Position numbers and translations under genes: made by a program. DNA of 64,000 bases from assembly GCA_003367665.1 (NCBI GenBank), contig QKXI01000003.1, positions 62,001-126,000 of the forward strand. Reading direction: 5' to 3'. Under the pieces are notes generated by a model. It did not search any database, was not told where the DNA came from, and was given only the letters and a program-made list of their open reading frames with translations. Positions 9,163-17,046 of the stretch are shown here, piece after piece; positions within the stretch are counted from its first letter, which is position 1; the number at the start of each line of letters is the position of its first letter. Origin of the DNA: Leifsonia sp. ku-ls. GTDB taxonomy: Bacteria; Actinomycetota; Actinomycetes; Actinomycetales; Microbacteriaceae.

Positions 9163-9714
9163 TCACTCGCTCCAGATGCTGGGCGCCTCGGCGCGCGTGG
9201 ACGGAAGCGCGGCATCGGCGCCCCACTCCAGGAGCCACTGGGGGACGGTGACGTCCGTCGGCGACGGGCCCACCGCCTCCAGCAGCTCCTCGATCGTGAC
9301 GATGCCGCCGCTGCGCTTGAGGAACCGCCCCCGGATGAAGGCCTGCGTGTAGATCTCGCCGTCGACGGTGAACCGCTGTTCGACGTAGACGGCCTTGTCG
9401 TCGAACCCGAGGATGCGCGACTCCACGACGAACGGCTGCCACAGTTCGAGCGACTTGCGGAAGGAGATGGTCTCCGAAGCGACGACCGGATACCACCCGC
9501 GCCGCTTGAAGATCGCCCACACCCCGTTCCGCTGCAGCAGGTCGAACCGCCCGATGTCGGCGATCGACAGATACACGCCGTTGTTCATGTGCTTCAGGAT
9601 GTCGAGGTCGGTCGGCAGCACGCGGAATCGGGTGCGCGCGACGTCCCAGTGACCGAGCCGCGGACCGAAGCGGGAGATGATCGCGTGGAGCATCGTCCGG
9701 AAGATCATATGCAC
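9163..9714 (-). CDS. Acyl-CoA thioesterase-like hot-dog protein
   Basis: A 183-residue protein of the 4-hydroxybenzoyl-CoA thioesterase-like (THEM6/Pfam 4HBT_2) family, predicted to hydrolyse acyl-CoA thioesters. Visible landmarks are TDLDILKHMNNGVYLSIADIGRFDLL (residues about 35-60, the hot-dog helix with the D-x-N-x-H-x-N-like active-site region), then FRKSLELWQPF and VEQRF. The N-terminal HMIFRTMLHAIISRF may be a membrane-peripheral helix. The start is GTG at 9714, because TAACAT ends 6 bases before it; an ATG two codons in is the alternative. It appears to be a single-gene unit. The natural substrate is unknown. Confidence 0.8.
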   Translation of the reverse strand: MHMIFRTMLHAIISRFGPRLGHWDVARTRFRVLPTDLDILKHMNNGVYLSIADIGRFDLLQRNGVWAIFKRRGWYPVVASETISFRKSLELWQPFVVESRILGFDDKAVYVEQRFTVDGEIYTQAFIRGRFLKRSGGIVTIEELLEAVGPSPTDVTVPQWLLEWGADAALPSTRAEAPSIWSE

Positions 9715-9841
9715 GCCGTCATGTTAGTGATCCTCCGCACGATCGGAGCATTCGTTGTCCGTTCCCTCCAATCAGCTCCGCGGGATCGGCGCGTCGGATC
9801 GTACGGTGGCCCCAAGCGGGGCTTTGGCGGTCGAGGCAGGC

Positions 9842-10177
9842 TCAGTTCGGGCTGATCCGCAGGGCGGCGATGCGCCCATCCCTCAGGGTGAACGTCATCG
9901 GGCCGGTGCCGTTGTAGCCGTCGCCGGCGACCGTCAGGGTGACGACGTACGTCTCCGGCTCATCCGCCGGGCGCACGTCCACCAGTTCGAAGTGCGAGTT
10001 CTTGCCGATGTTGTCCGTGCGGTCCCACGACCGCACCCCCTCGTGGCCGTGGAACCCCCGCCCCCAGTCGTTGAGGTAGGCGTCCTCGGTGAAGGTCTCG
10101 ACGAAGGCGGCTGAGTCGCCGCGGTTGGTGGTGTCGATGAACCGCTGGATCGGCTCGGGAACGGCGACGTCTGTCAT
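9842..10177 (-). CDS. NTF2-like / SnoaL-like protein
   Basis: A 111-residue single-domain protein with the cone-shaped NTF2 fold: PEPIQRFIDTTNRGDSAAFVETFTED (about 8-33) is the signature N-terminal helix pair, then GHEGVRSWDRT. Such proteins bind small ligands or act as simple isomerases, hydrolases or scaffolds, so the role is unknown. It starts 33 bases after the menD stop, has a ribosome site (GGGAGGA, 5 bases before ATG) and is probably co-transcribed with menD. A GCCCC/GGGGC hairpin at 9809-9822 downstream could end the operon, though it lacks a T-tract on this strand. Confidence 0.75.
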   Translation of the reverse strand: MTDVAVPEPIQRFIDTTNRGDSAAFVETFTEDAYLNDWGRGFHGHEGVRSWDRTDNIGKNSHFELVDVRPADEPETYVVTLTVAGDGYNGTGPMTFTLRDGRIAALRISPN

Positions 10178-10210
10178 GTGCTTCCTCCCTGTTCGGGCGA
10201 CCGGATCCGC

Positions 10211-12115
10211 TCAGCGGTCGAGCGGGACCTCCACGATGCTCACCCCGGCCGGCGGGGTGGACAGTGCCTGGTCGAGCTCGCCCTTGGTGCGGACGACGGA
10301 GTGGTGCCAGCCGTAGGCCGCCGCGAGCGCTGCGAGGTCGACGGAGTGCGGGGTGTAGAGCACGCGGTCGAAGGCCTCGGTCGCGGCGGTGCCCGCGACC
10401 TCCAGGCTGTCGAAGATCGTGCCGCCGCGATCGTTGCCGACGACCACCTGCAGGTGGGGCCGGCGCTCCCCCGCGCCGAGCAGCAGGGAGCCGGCGTCGT
10501 GGAGCAGCGCAAGGTCTCCGAGGAGGACGCGCGTGACGCCGTTCGGCGTCCCGGCCGCTTCGGCGGCGGCCTGACTGGCCAGTGCGATGCCGGTGGCCGT
10601 CGCGATGGTTCCGTCGATGCCGGCGAGCCCGCGGTTGGCGTGGACGGTGATCTTCTTGCCCGGCACGATGCGGTCCACGTCGCGGATCAGGCGAGATGCG
10701 CCGAGCACGAGACGGTCGTGCGGCCAGGTGTACCGCCACACCGCCTGGGCCAGCAGCGCGCGGGTGATCGGCGCACGGATGGCGGCGAGCTCGGCGGCGG
10801 CGAAGGCCAGCGCGTCGGCCGGGTCGTACGACCGGGCCTTGTCCACATCGGGCGCGACGGCCGCCGGGTCGGCCGCGCGCTCGGCCTCCTCGAGGATGCG
10901 CCGGCTGGCGAACACCCAGCGTCCGACCCAGCCTCGCACCTCGGGGGAGCGGAGGTCGGTCGTGGGGTCGGCCTCGACTGCGCCGACCACGCGAGCACGG
11001 TGTCCGGGGTTGTACGCCTGCCGCCCAGTCGGCGCCACGACGATCACCTCGACATCGGACCCTGTGAGGAGGGCGGGAACCTCGCGGCTGAGCGTGGGAT
11101 GCCCGAACACGACCGCTCGCCGTACGGCGCCGCCGAAGCTCTCGTCGCGCAACAGTTCGCGGTACGACACCACGAGGTTCGGCCCGAAGTGCGCGCCGCT
11201 CGACACCTCCGCCAGCAGCGGGAGACCGGCCTCGCGCGCGAATTGCTCGGCCTCCGGCCCCGCATCGGCGCCGGCCACGACGATCGTCGGCGCCTCAGCC
11301 TCGACGAGCACCGTCTCGCGCCCCAGCGCTGCGGGTGCGGCGGTGCCGGGAAGCTCGCCGACGATCGGCTCCGGCAGCGGCGGGACGGCGACGGACAGCG
11401 GCTCCCGGAAGGCAGCGTTGAGGTGTACCGGCCCGGGGTCCGCCGTGTCGGTTCCGACCGCGGCCCGGACGGCCGCCGCGGCGAGCGCCGCGGCCCGGTC
11501 GTTCTCGCCCGGCGACCCGTCGGGCGCCTCGACGTCGTACGACCAGCGGACGGCGTCGGCGTAGAGCCCGTCCTGGTGCGTGGTCTGGTTGGAGCGGATC
11601 CCGCGCAGCTCTTCCGGCCGATCGGCGGTGAGGACGATGAGCGGGATGCCGGCCTCGTGCGCTTCCAGCACGGCGGGGTGCAGGTTGGCGGTCGCCGTGC
11701 CGCTCGTGGTGATGACGACGGCGGGAGCGCCGGTCTCCCGCGCGAGGCCGAGGGCGAGGAACCCGCCGGCTCGCTCGTCGATCCGCACATGCAACCGAGC
11801 GGACCCGGACCGCTCGAGCTCGGCCGACACGAGAGCGAGAGCCTGCGACCGCGACCCCGGGCTGACGACGATGTCGCGGACGCCGTTGCGGACGAACGCG
11901 CTAAGCAACGCGAGCGAGAAGTCGGTCGCGGGATTGCCCGTGGGCCGGTCGCTCGCGGGGTTGCCCGCGGACCGCTCGGTGGCCGGGTCGCCCGTAAGCC
12001 GCGCTGTCGCCGGGCTACCGGTGGGCCGGTCGCTCGCCGGGTCGCCCATGGGCCGGTCGGTGGGCGCGGTGGTGCCCAGCGCGGTGGCGTCGCCCGCGTC
12101 CGGGCGGTCAGCCAT
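10211..12115 (-). CDS. menD: 2-succinyl-5-enolpyruvyl-6-hydroxy-3-cyclohexene-1-carboxylate synthase MenD
   Basis: Thiamine-diphosphate enzyme that joins isochorismate and 2-oxoglutarate, the first committed step of menaquinone synthesis. It has 634 residues. The conserved catalytic core begins at about residue 61 ([14 protein letters not shown]) with [40 protein letters not shown] and [11 protein letters not shown]. The TPP-Mg motif [15 protein letters not shown] is near 520. Before the core sit five nine-residue repeats (19-63) that other MenD proteins lack. The ATG overlaps the stop of the upstream PLDc_N gene by 8 bases, so the two are probably translationally coupled. An internal start nearer the core is possible but would still include part of the repeats. 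Confidence 0.94.
   Translation of the reverse strand: MADRPDAGDATALGTTAPTDRPMGDPASDRPTGSPATARLTGDPATERSAGNPASDRPTGNPATDFSLALLSAFVRNGVRDIVVSPGSRSQALALVSAELERSGSARLHVRIDERAGGFLALGLARETGAPAVVITTSGTATANLHPAVLEAHEAGIPLIVLTADRPEELRGIRSNQTTHQDGLYADAVRWSYDVEAPDGSPGENDRAAALAAAAVRAAVGTDTADPGPVHLNAAFREPLSVAVPPLPEPIVGELPGTAAPAALGRETVLVEAEAPTIVVAGADAGPEAEQFAREAGLPLLAEVSSGAHFGPNLVVSYRELLRDESFGGAVRRAVVFGHPTLSREVPALLTGSDVEVIVVAPTGRQAYNPGHRARVVGAVEADPTTDLRSPEVRGWVGRWVFASRRILEEAERAADPAAVAPDVDKARSYDPADALAFAAAELAAIRAPITRALLAQAVWRYTWPHDRLVLGASRLIRDVDRIVPGKKITVHANRGLAGIDGTIATATGIALASQAAAEAAGTPNGVTRVLLGDLALLHDAGSLLLGAGERRPHLQVVVGNDRGGTIFDSLEVAGTAATEAFDRVLYTPHSVDLAALAAAYGWHHSVVRTKGELDQALSTPPAGVSIVEVPLDR
11927..12061 (-). 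repeat. Five 27-bp tandem repeats encoding DRPTGnPAt units in MenD
   Basis: Five consecutive 9-residue units: [45 protein letters not shown]. They form a hydrophilic, proline- and glycine-rich N-terminal extension that ends directly at the conserved MenD core. Units differ by several substitutions, so the array is not a recent exact expansion. Confidence 0.8.
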
Positions 12116-12464
12116 CCCGTCGGCCGGTCTGGTCGTTGTCGGGGCCGTTGTCGTCGAGTTCGGCGAGCTCCTTCTCGAGCTGCCGGATGCGCTCCTCCTG
12201 GTCGCGGTCCATCCGCAGCTTTCCGAGGAACTCGGGGTCGTCGTCGGGCGCCGTCACCCGCCGGATGGTGTCGGCGCGCCGCCGTCCACGGCCGATCAGG
12301 AACCACAGGATTCCGCCGATGACCGGGAACAGGATGATGATGAGCAGCCACACGGGCTTGGGAAGGCCGCGCACCCGGGACCGGTCGAACAGGGCGCAGT
12401 CTGCCACCGAATAGATGTAGAACACCACGGCCGCGACGCCGAGGGCTATCCAGAGGCGAACCAT
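12108..12464 (-). CDS. PLDc_N domain membrane protein
   Basis: A 118-residue membrane protein. The first 65 residues form two transmembrane helices in the phospholipase D-nuclease N-terminal (PLDc_N) pattern: the [20 protein letters not shown] loop lies between helices, followed by [16 protein letters not shown]. The tail (about 66-118) is a charged helix ([16 protein letters not shown]) that may form a coiled coil. No catalytic HKD motif is present; the family acts as a small membrane anchor or signal module of unknown role. TACGAT ends 6 bases before the ATG, so it heads the menD transcript. It is divergent from the DUF4229 gene. Confidence 0.85.
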   Translation of the reverse strand: MVRLWIALGVAAVVFYIYSVADCALFDRSRVRGLPKPVWLLIIILFPVIGGILWFLIGRGRRRADTIRRVTAPDDDPEFLGKLRMDRDQEERIRQLEKELAELDDNGPDNDQTGRRDG

Positions 12465-12470
12465 GGGTCA

Positions 12471-12500
12471 ATCGTAACTCTCAGAGACGGTCTCTAAGCT
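12471..12500. promoter_or_regulatory. Divergent leaderless promoter pair
   Basis: TACGAT (minus, 12476-12471) precedes the PLDc_N ATG by 6 bases. TAAGCT (plus, 12495-12500) precedes the DUF4229 GTG by 6 bases. Only 18 bases separate the hexamers, so the -35 region of each promoter overlaps the other transcription unit. Confidence 0.6.
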
Positions 12501-12506
12501 GGGAGG

Positions 12507-12887
12507 GTGAAGCGGATTCCCTCTTGGATCACCTACACCGTGCTGCGCCTCCTGGTGTTCGCGGTGCCGCTCGCGATCCTGCTTCTCGTCGGTCTCGTCT
12601 GGTGGCTGGCGGTCATCGCCGCAGCCCTCATCGGCCTCTGCCTGTCGTACATCTTCCTGAGCCGCCCGCGGAACGCCGTGTCCTCGGAGCTGTACGCCGC
12701 CCGCCACCGCGACAAGCCGCTCCGCTCCGAAGACGACGACGTCGAGGACGCCGCCGTAGAGGATGCGGCGGCCGACAAGGACGCCGCCGTAGAGGATGCG
12801 GCGGCCGACAAGGACGCGGCAGTGGAGGACGCCGCCGCCGACAGCACCGCGGGCCACCGCCCCGACCACGCCGGCCCCGCCGCCTGA
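12507..12887 (+). CDS. DUF4229 membrane protein with acidic repeat tail
   Basis: A 126-residue protein. The N-terminal 60 residues make two transmembrane helices (VLRLLVFAVPLAILLLVGL, then WWLAVIAAALIGLCLSYIF), followed by LSRPRNAVSSELYAARH, which marks the actinobacterial DUF4229 family. The rest is a strongly acidic cytoplasmic tail built from three 11-residue units (DAAVEDAAADK). The GTG start follows TAAGCT by 6 bases. It faces menA, with stops 7 bases apart, and is commonly found beside menaquinone genes in this group, but its role is unknown. Confidence 0.85.
   Translation: MKRIPSWITYTVLRLLVFAVPLAILLLVGLVWWLAVIAAALIGLCLSYIFLSRPRNAVSSELYAARHRDKPLRSEDDDVEDAAVEDAAADKDAAVEDAAADKDAAVEDAAADSTAGHRPDHAGPAA
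12747..12845 (+). repeat. Three 33-bp tandem repeats in the DUF4229 gene
   Basis: Units at 12747-12779, 12780-12812 and 12813-12845. The first two are identical at all 33 bases. The third keeps the protein pattern (DAAVEDAAADS) but uses different codons at several places. This points to a recent duplication of unit 1 or 2. Confidence 0.85.
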
Positions 12888-12894
12888 GCCCGCG

Positions 12895-13881
12895 TCAGAA
12901 GGCGTACGCTGCGCCGAGCGCGATTCCGACCAGCAGGCCCGTGATGCTGGTCAGCTGCAGCGCGGTCACCAGCTCGCGAGGCGTCTTCGCGAACAGCGTG
13001 ATGACGCACGCCGGCAGCGCGGCGAGGAGCGCGAACATCCCGAACCACGCGAACGGGTACAGCAGCCCGATCACACCGAGGATCACGAACGGAACCAGCA
13101 GCAGCACGCAGAACACGATCCGCGAGGCCACGTTGCCGAGCAGCACGGCGAGCGTCCGCTTGCGCGCCTGGCGGTCGGGCTCAATGTCGCGGATGTTGTT
13201 CACCATCAGCACCGCACACGCGATCAGTCCGGCGATGACCGCCCCGTACCACGCCTCCTGATTCACCAGGCCGGCGAACATGTAGGTGGTGCCGGCCGTG
13301 GCGACCAGCCCGAAGAAGACGAAGACGAAAACCTCGCCGAGCCCGTAGTACCCGTAGGGGCGCTTCCCCCCGGTGTAGAACCAGGCCGCCGCGATCGCCG
13401 CGGCGCCCACGAGGATCACCCACCAGTGCTGCGTGAGCACGACCAGGATCAGCCCGGCGACGGCTGCCAGCCCGAAGAAGATCAGCGCGACGGTCAGCAC
13501 GGCGCGCGGCGCCGCCTTGCCCGATCCGGTCAGCCGGCTCGGTCCGACCCGGAAGCGGTCCGTGCCGCGAACGCCGTCGGAGTAGTCGTTGGCGTAGTTG
13601 ACGCCGATCTGCAGCAGAACGGCCACCGCGAGGCAGAGCAGCGAACGCACGGGATGCCAGACCCCCGGCCCCTCCGCGACCTTGGCGGCGCCGACGCCGA
13701 TCAGGACGGGCGCGACCGCCAGCGGAAGGGTCCGAAGCCGTGCACCGGCGATCCAGTCGGAGGTCGTCGCCGGCTTCACCGCCGCGGCGGCCGCTCCCGG
13801 CCGTCCGCTGCGGCCGCCTCGCGGCCCGCGGGACGTCGGCGGCGCCATCCTCTCCATGCGTGGCTTGTTCTGACTCATCAC
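12895..13881 (-). CDS. menA: 1,4-dihydroxy-2-naphthoate polyprenyltransferase MenA
   Basis: Membrane UbiA-family enzyme that attaches the isoprenoid chain to dihydroxynaphthoate, giving demethylmenaquinone. It has 328 residues. The first Asp-rich Mg-binding motif is NYANDYSDGVRGTD (near 95), and the second is NNIRDIEPDRQARKRTLA (near 225). Eight or nine hydrophobic helices follow the usual pattern, ending LVGIALGAAYAF. The GTG at 13881 is chosen because TACGAT ends 7 bases upstream; the next codon is ATG, giving V/M-M-S-Q-N. A longer frame runs upstream but is arginine-rich shadow sequence. The first 45 residues are basic and disordered. It lies between the convergent DUF4229 gene and menE. 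Confidence 0.93.
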   Translation of the reverse strand: MMSQNKPRMERMAPPTSRGPRGGRSGRPGAAAAAVKPATTSDWIAGARLRTLPLAVAPVLIGVGAAKVAEGPGVWHPVRSLLCLAVAVLLQIGVNYANDYSDGVRGTDRFRVGPSRLTGSGKAAPRAVLTVALIFFGLAAVAGLILVVLTQHWWVILVGAAAIAAAWFYTGGKRPYGYYGLGEVFVFVFFGLVATAGTTYMFAGLVNQEAWYGAVIAGLIACAVLMVNNIRDIEPDRQARKRTLAVLLGNVASRIVFCVLLLVPFVILGVIGLLYPFAWFGMFALLAALPACVITLFAKTPRELVTALQLTSITGLLVGIALGAAYAF

Positions 13882-13904
13882 AGTGCGAATCGTAACAACA
13901 TCGG

Positions 13905-15071
13905 CTATGCCACCCCGCCTCCAGCGGCAGCGGCGATGACCGCAAGCGCCACCCGGTCCGGCTTCCCGCTCGCGAGCCGAGGCACCCGCTCGACCTCGAC
14001 GATCCGGGCCGGCGCGCCGGCCCGGCCCACCCGCCCTGCGACGTGCTGACGAACCGCCGTGAGCGGAGTGCCGCCGGCCCCCTCCACCACGACGACCGGC
14101 ACCTGTCCCCATTCGGCGTCGTCCACGGCCACGACCACGGCATGCTCGAGTCCGGCCAACTCCTGCACCGCCCGCTCCACGGCATCCAGCAACACCTTCT
14201 CACCGCCGGAGATGATCACGTTGTCGGAGCGTCCGAGCACCGTCACGCGCCCGTCCTCACCCACGCGCCCGACGTCGCCCGTGCGGTACCACCGCATCCC
14301 GTCGTGCTCGGTGAAGGCCGCCGCCGTGCGCTCGGCGTCGCCCACGTACCCCTCCGCGAGCACCGCCCCGCTGATCTCCAACTGCCCCTCGTTCTCGCGG
14401 ACCACCGTCGTGCCGATCGGCACACCGTCGTAGACGCATCCGCCGGCCGTCTCGCTGGAGCCGTACGTCGTCACCACCCGAGCGCCCAGCCGCTGCGCCC
14501 GTTCCCGAAGGGCCGGCGGGAGCGCCTGCCCCCCGACGAGGATCCCGTCGAACCTCCGCAGCGCCTCCCCCACGCGGTCAGATCCCGCCTCGGCGGCCTC
14601 CACCAGCCGCGAGAGCTGGACGGGCACCAGCGAGGTGTAGCGCAGATCGTGCTCCAAGGCGCCCGCCGCCTCCGCGAACCGAAGCGCGTCGAAGTGCCCC
14701 GGCGGAGAGAAGACCGGTTCGGTCTCCGCCGCCAACGACCGCACGAGCACCTGAGCGCCGGCCACATAGTGTGCGGGCAACGCCAGCACCCACTGCCCCT
14801 GCCCGTCGAGCGCCCCCGCCGAGGCCGCCGCGCTGGCAAGGAGAGCGTCTGCAGACAAGGCCACCCGTTTCGGCGTTCCCGTCGAACCAGAGGTCTCGAT
14901 CACCAGCGCCACATTCTGGGCCACCCGATCTCCACCCCGCGGCCACCCCGTGCCGCGGTCCCCGCCTTCCCGCGGAACGACAGCCGGCCCGCCGCCGCTC
15001 AGCGCGTCCCTGATCGCGGCGAAGACCTCCTCCGGTCGCGAGGAGTCGACCACCCGCACCGCCCGCGTCAT
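13905..15071 (-). CDS. menE: o-Succinylbenzoate-CoA ligase MenE
   Basis: AMP-forming ligase that activates o-succinylbenzoate to its CoA thioester. It has 388 residues, short for the ANL superfamily but usual for actinobacterial MenE. Visible motifs are the phosphate-binding loop ETSGSTGTPKRV (near 53), TYGSSETAGG (near 202), YRTGDVGRV (near 268), and the C-terminal catalytic Lys in LASGKPDR (near 370). The start at 15071 has a ribosome site (GAGGAAGAG). It begins 10 bases after the menB stop, so menB-menE is an operon. A longer upstream frame overlaps menB and is rejected. Confidence 0.93.
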   Translation of the reverse strand: MTRAVRVVDSSRPEEVFAAIRDALSGGGPAVVPREGGDRGTGWPRGGDRVAQNVALVIETSGSTGTPKRVALSADALLASAAASAGALDGQGQWVLALPAHYVAGAQVLVRSLAAETEPVFSPPGHFDALRFAEAAGALEHDLRYTSLVPVQLSRLVEAAEAGSDRVGEALRRFDGILVGGQALPPALRERAQRLGARVVTTYGSSETAGGCVYDGVPIGTTVVRENEGQLEISGAVLAEGYVGDAERTAAAFTEHDGMRWYRTGDVGRVGEDGRVTVLGRSDNVIISGGEKVLLDAVERAVQELAGLEHAVVVAVDDAEWGQVPVVVVEGAGGTPLTAVRQHVAGRVGRAGAPARIVEVERVPRLASGKPDRVALAVIAAAAGGGVA

Positions 15072-15081
15072 CGTCTCTTCC

Positions 15082-15993
15082 TCAGTACTGCCACGGGAAC
15101 GGCGACCAGTCCGGTTCCCGCTTCTGCAGGAACGCGTCGCGCCCCTCCACCGCCTCGTCGGTGCCGTACGCCAGCCGCGTCGCCTCACCCGCGAACAACT
15201 GCTGCCCCACCAGACCGTCGTCGACCGCGTTGAACGCGTACTTCAACATGCGGATCGCCGTCGGCGACTTCGTCAGGATCTCGTTGGCCCACTCGAGGGC
15301 CACCGTCTCGAGCTGCGCATGCGGCACCACCGCATTCACCGCTCCCCTCTCGTAGGCGCGCTGAGCCGAGTACTCCCGCGCCAGGAAGAACACCTCGCGC
15401 CCGAACTTCTGCCCCACCTGGCGCGCGAAGTACGCAGACCCGTATCCGGCATCGAACGACCCGACGTCGGCATCCGTCTGCTTGAACCGGCCGTGCTCCT
15501 CACTGGCGATCGTCAGGTCGCACACCACGTGGAGCGAGTGGCCGCCGCCCGCCGCCCACCCGGGGACGACGGCGATCACCACCTTGGGCATGAAGCGGAT
15601 GAGCCTCTGCACTTCGAGGATGTGCAACCGACCACCCCGCGCCGCGTCGATGCTCGAGGCCGTCTCACCCTCCGCATACTTGTAACCGTCTCGACCGCGG
15701 ATGCGCTGGTCGCCTCCCGAACAGAACGCCCAACCGCCGTCTTTCGGACTCGGACCGTTGCCCGTGAGCAGCACCACGCCGATCGACGGGTTGGTGCGCG
15801 CATCCTCCAGCGCGGCGTACAGCTCGTCGACCGTGTGCGGCCGGAACGCGTTCCGCACCTCGGGCCGGTCGAACGCCACCCGGGCGATGCGGCCGGTGGT
15901 GTCGTGGTGGTAGGTGATGTCGGTCAATCCGCCGAAACCGGGCACCTCACGCCAGGCACGTGGGTCGAAGAGTTCTGAGACGTCCGCTTGCAT
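15082..15993 (-). CDS. menB: 1,4-dihydroxy-2-naphthoyl-CoA synthase MenB
   Basis: Crotonase-fold enzyme that closes the second ring of the naphthoquinone by Dieckmann-type cyclisation. It has 303 residues. The active-site landmarks are FCSGGDQRIRGRDGY (near 88-102), AGGGHSLHVVCDLTIAS (near 138-154, oxyanion hole) and DADVGSFDAGYGSAYFAR (near 162-179), with the Asp that replaces bicarbonate in one MenB class. The end WSPFPWQY is the standard MenB C-terminus. TAGTCT ends 6 bases before the ATG, so it heads a leaderless menB-menE transcript. It is divergent from menC. Confidence 0.95.
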   Translation of the reverse strand: MQADVSELFDPRAWREVPGFGGLTDITYHHDTTGRIARVAFDRPEVRNAFRPHTVDELYAALEDARTNPSIGVVLLTGNGPSPKDGGWAFCSGGDQRIRGRDGYKYAEGETASSIDAARGGRLHILEVQRLIRFMPKVVIAVVPGWAAGGGHSLHVVCDLTIASEEHGRFKQTDADVGSFDAGYGSAYFARQVGQKFGREVFFLAREYSAQRAYERGAVNAVVPHAQLETVALEWANEILTKSPTAIRMLKYAFNAVDDGLVGQQLFAGEATRLAYGTDEAVEGRDAFLQKREPDWSPFPWQY

Positions 15994-16049
15994 GGATCCA
16001 GACTACGGTTCGGGGTTCCGGCCTGAACCCCGCGTGCCAAACTTGTGGA

Positions 16050-17042
16050 ATGTTGCCCGACCTCGCCGACCTGTTAGCAACTTCGCGGGTCGTGTCCCTC
16101 CCGATGACCACGCGGTTCCGCGGGATCACCGTGCGCGAGGCGGTGCTCTTCGAGGGTCCGGAGGGCTGGACCGAGTTCTCCCCGTTCGTCGAGTACGACG
16201 ACGCCGAGGCGGCCGCCTGGTTGCACGCCGCGATCGACTTCGGCTGGCGTGCGACGCCTCCGCCGCTGCGCGACAGCATCCCGGTCAACGCGACCATCCC
16301 CGCCGTCGAAGCCGAACGCGTCGCGGCCGTCCTCGCCCGCTACCCCGGCGCGCGCACCGCGAAGGTCAAGGTGGCCGAGCCCGGCCAGACCCTCGCGGAC
16401 GACGTCGCTCGCGTCCGCGCCGTTCGCGAAGCGCTCGGCCCTGAGGGCCGCGTTCGCGTCGACGCCAACGCGCTCTGGAACCTCGACGAGGCCGAGCACG
16501 CCATCCACGCGCTCGCCCCGTTCGACCTCGAATACGTCGAGCAGCCCTGCGCCGGCATCGACGAGCTGGCGGAGCTGCGCCGCCGCATCCACTACATGGA
16601 CATCCCGATCGCCGCCGACGAGAGCGTGCGCAAGGCCGCGGACCCGCTCGCCGTCGCGAAGGCCGGAGCCGCAGACGTCGTCGTGGTGAAGGCGCAGCCG
16701 CTCGGCGGCGTGCACGCCGCAAGCCGGATCGTCACCGCGGCCGGCCTGCCGGCCGTCGTGTCGAGCGCCATCGACACGTCCGTCGGCATCGCGATGGGCG
16801 CGCACCTCGCCGCCGCCCTGCCCGAGCTGCCCTACGATTGCGGCCTCGGCACCGTCGCGATGTTCGTCGAGGACGTGGCCCAAGAGCCGCTCCTGCCCCG
16901 CGACGGCGCGATCCCGGTGGTCCGACCGACGGTCTCCCCGACCCGAGTGGATGCGCTCAGCGCCGACCCGGACCGCACCGCCTGGTGGCTCGACAGGGTC
17001 CGGAGGTGCTACCGCCTCGTCGAACGATCGACCGCCCTCTGA
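16050..17042 (+). CDS. menC: o-Succinylbenzoate synthase MenC
   Basis: Enolase-superfamily dehydratase that forms o-succinylbenzoate. It has 330 residues. The barrel shows the expected catalytic set: Lys pair in TAKVKVAE (near 107-114), metal ligands in VDANALW (Asp, near 142), YVEQPC (Glu, near 168) and AADESV (Asp, near 193), and the opposite Lys in VVVKAQPLGG. The ATG at 16050 is chosen over longer upstream frames because CAAACT (16038-16043) precedes it by 6 bases and the family usually begins close to the LPDLADLL helix. It is divergent from menB, with 56 bases between starts. Confidence 0.92.
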   Translation: MLPDLADLLATSRVVSLPMTTRFRGITVREAVLFEGPEGWTEFSPFVEYDDAEAAAWLHAAIDFGWRATPPPLRDSIPVNATIPAVEAERVAAVLARYPGARTAKVKVAEPGQTLADDVARVRAVREALGPEGRVRVDANALWNLDEAEHAIHALAPFDLEYVEQPCAGIDELAELRRRIHYMDIPIAADESVRKAADPLAVAKAGAADVVVVKAQPLGGVHAASRIVTAAGLPAVVSSAIDTSVGIAMGAHLAAALPELPYDCGLGTVAMFVEDVAQEPLLPRDGAIPVVRPTVSPTRVDALSADPDRTAWWLDRVRRCYRLVERSTAL

Positions 17043-17046
17043 GACC

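Noticed and set aside
13882-14112. Longer menA start upstream of GTG 13881
   Set aside because: The extra 77 residues are arginine/glycine-rich shadow sequence overlapping menE, and the -10 hexamer sits 7 bases before the GTG.
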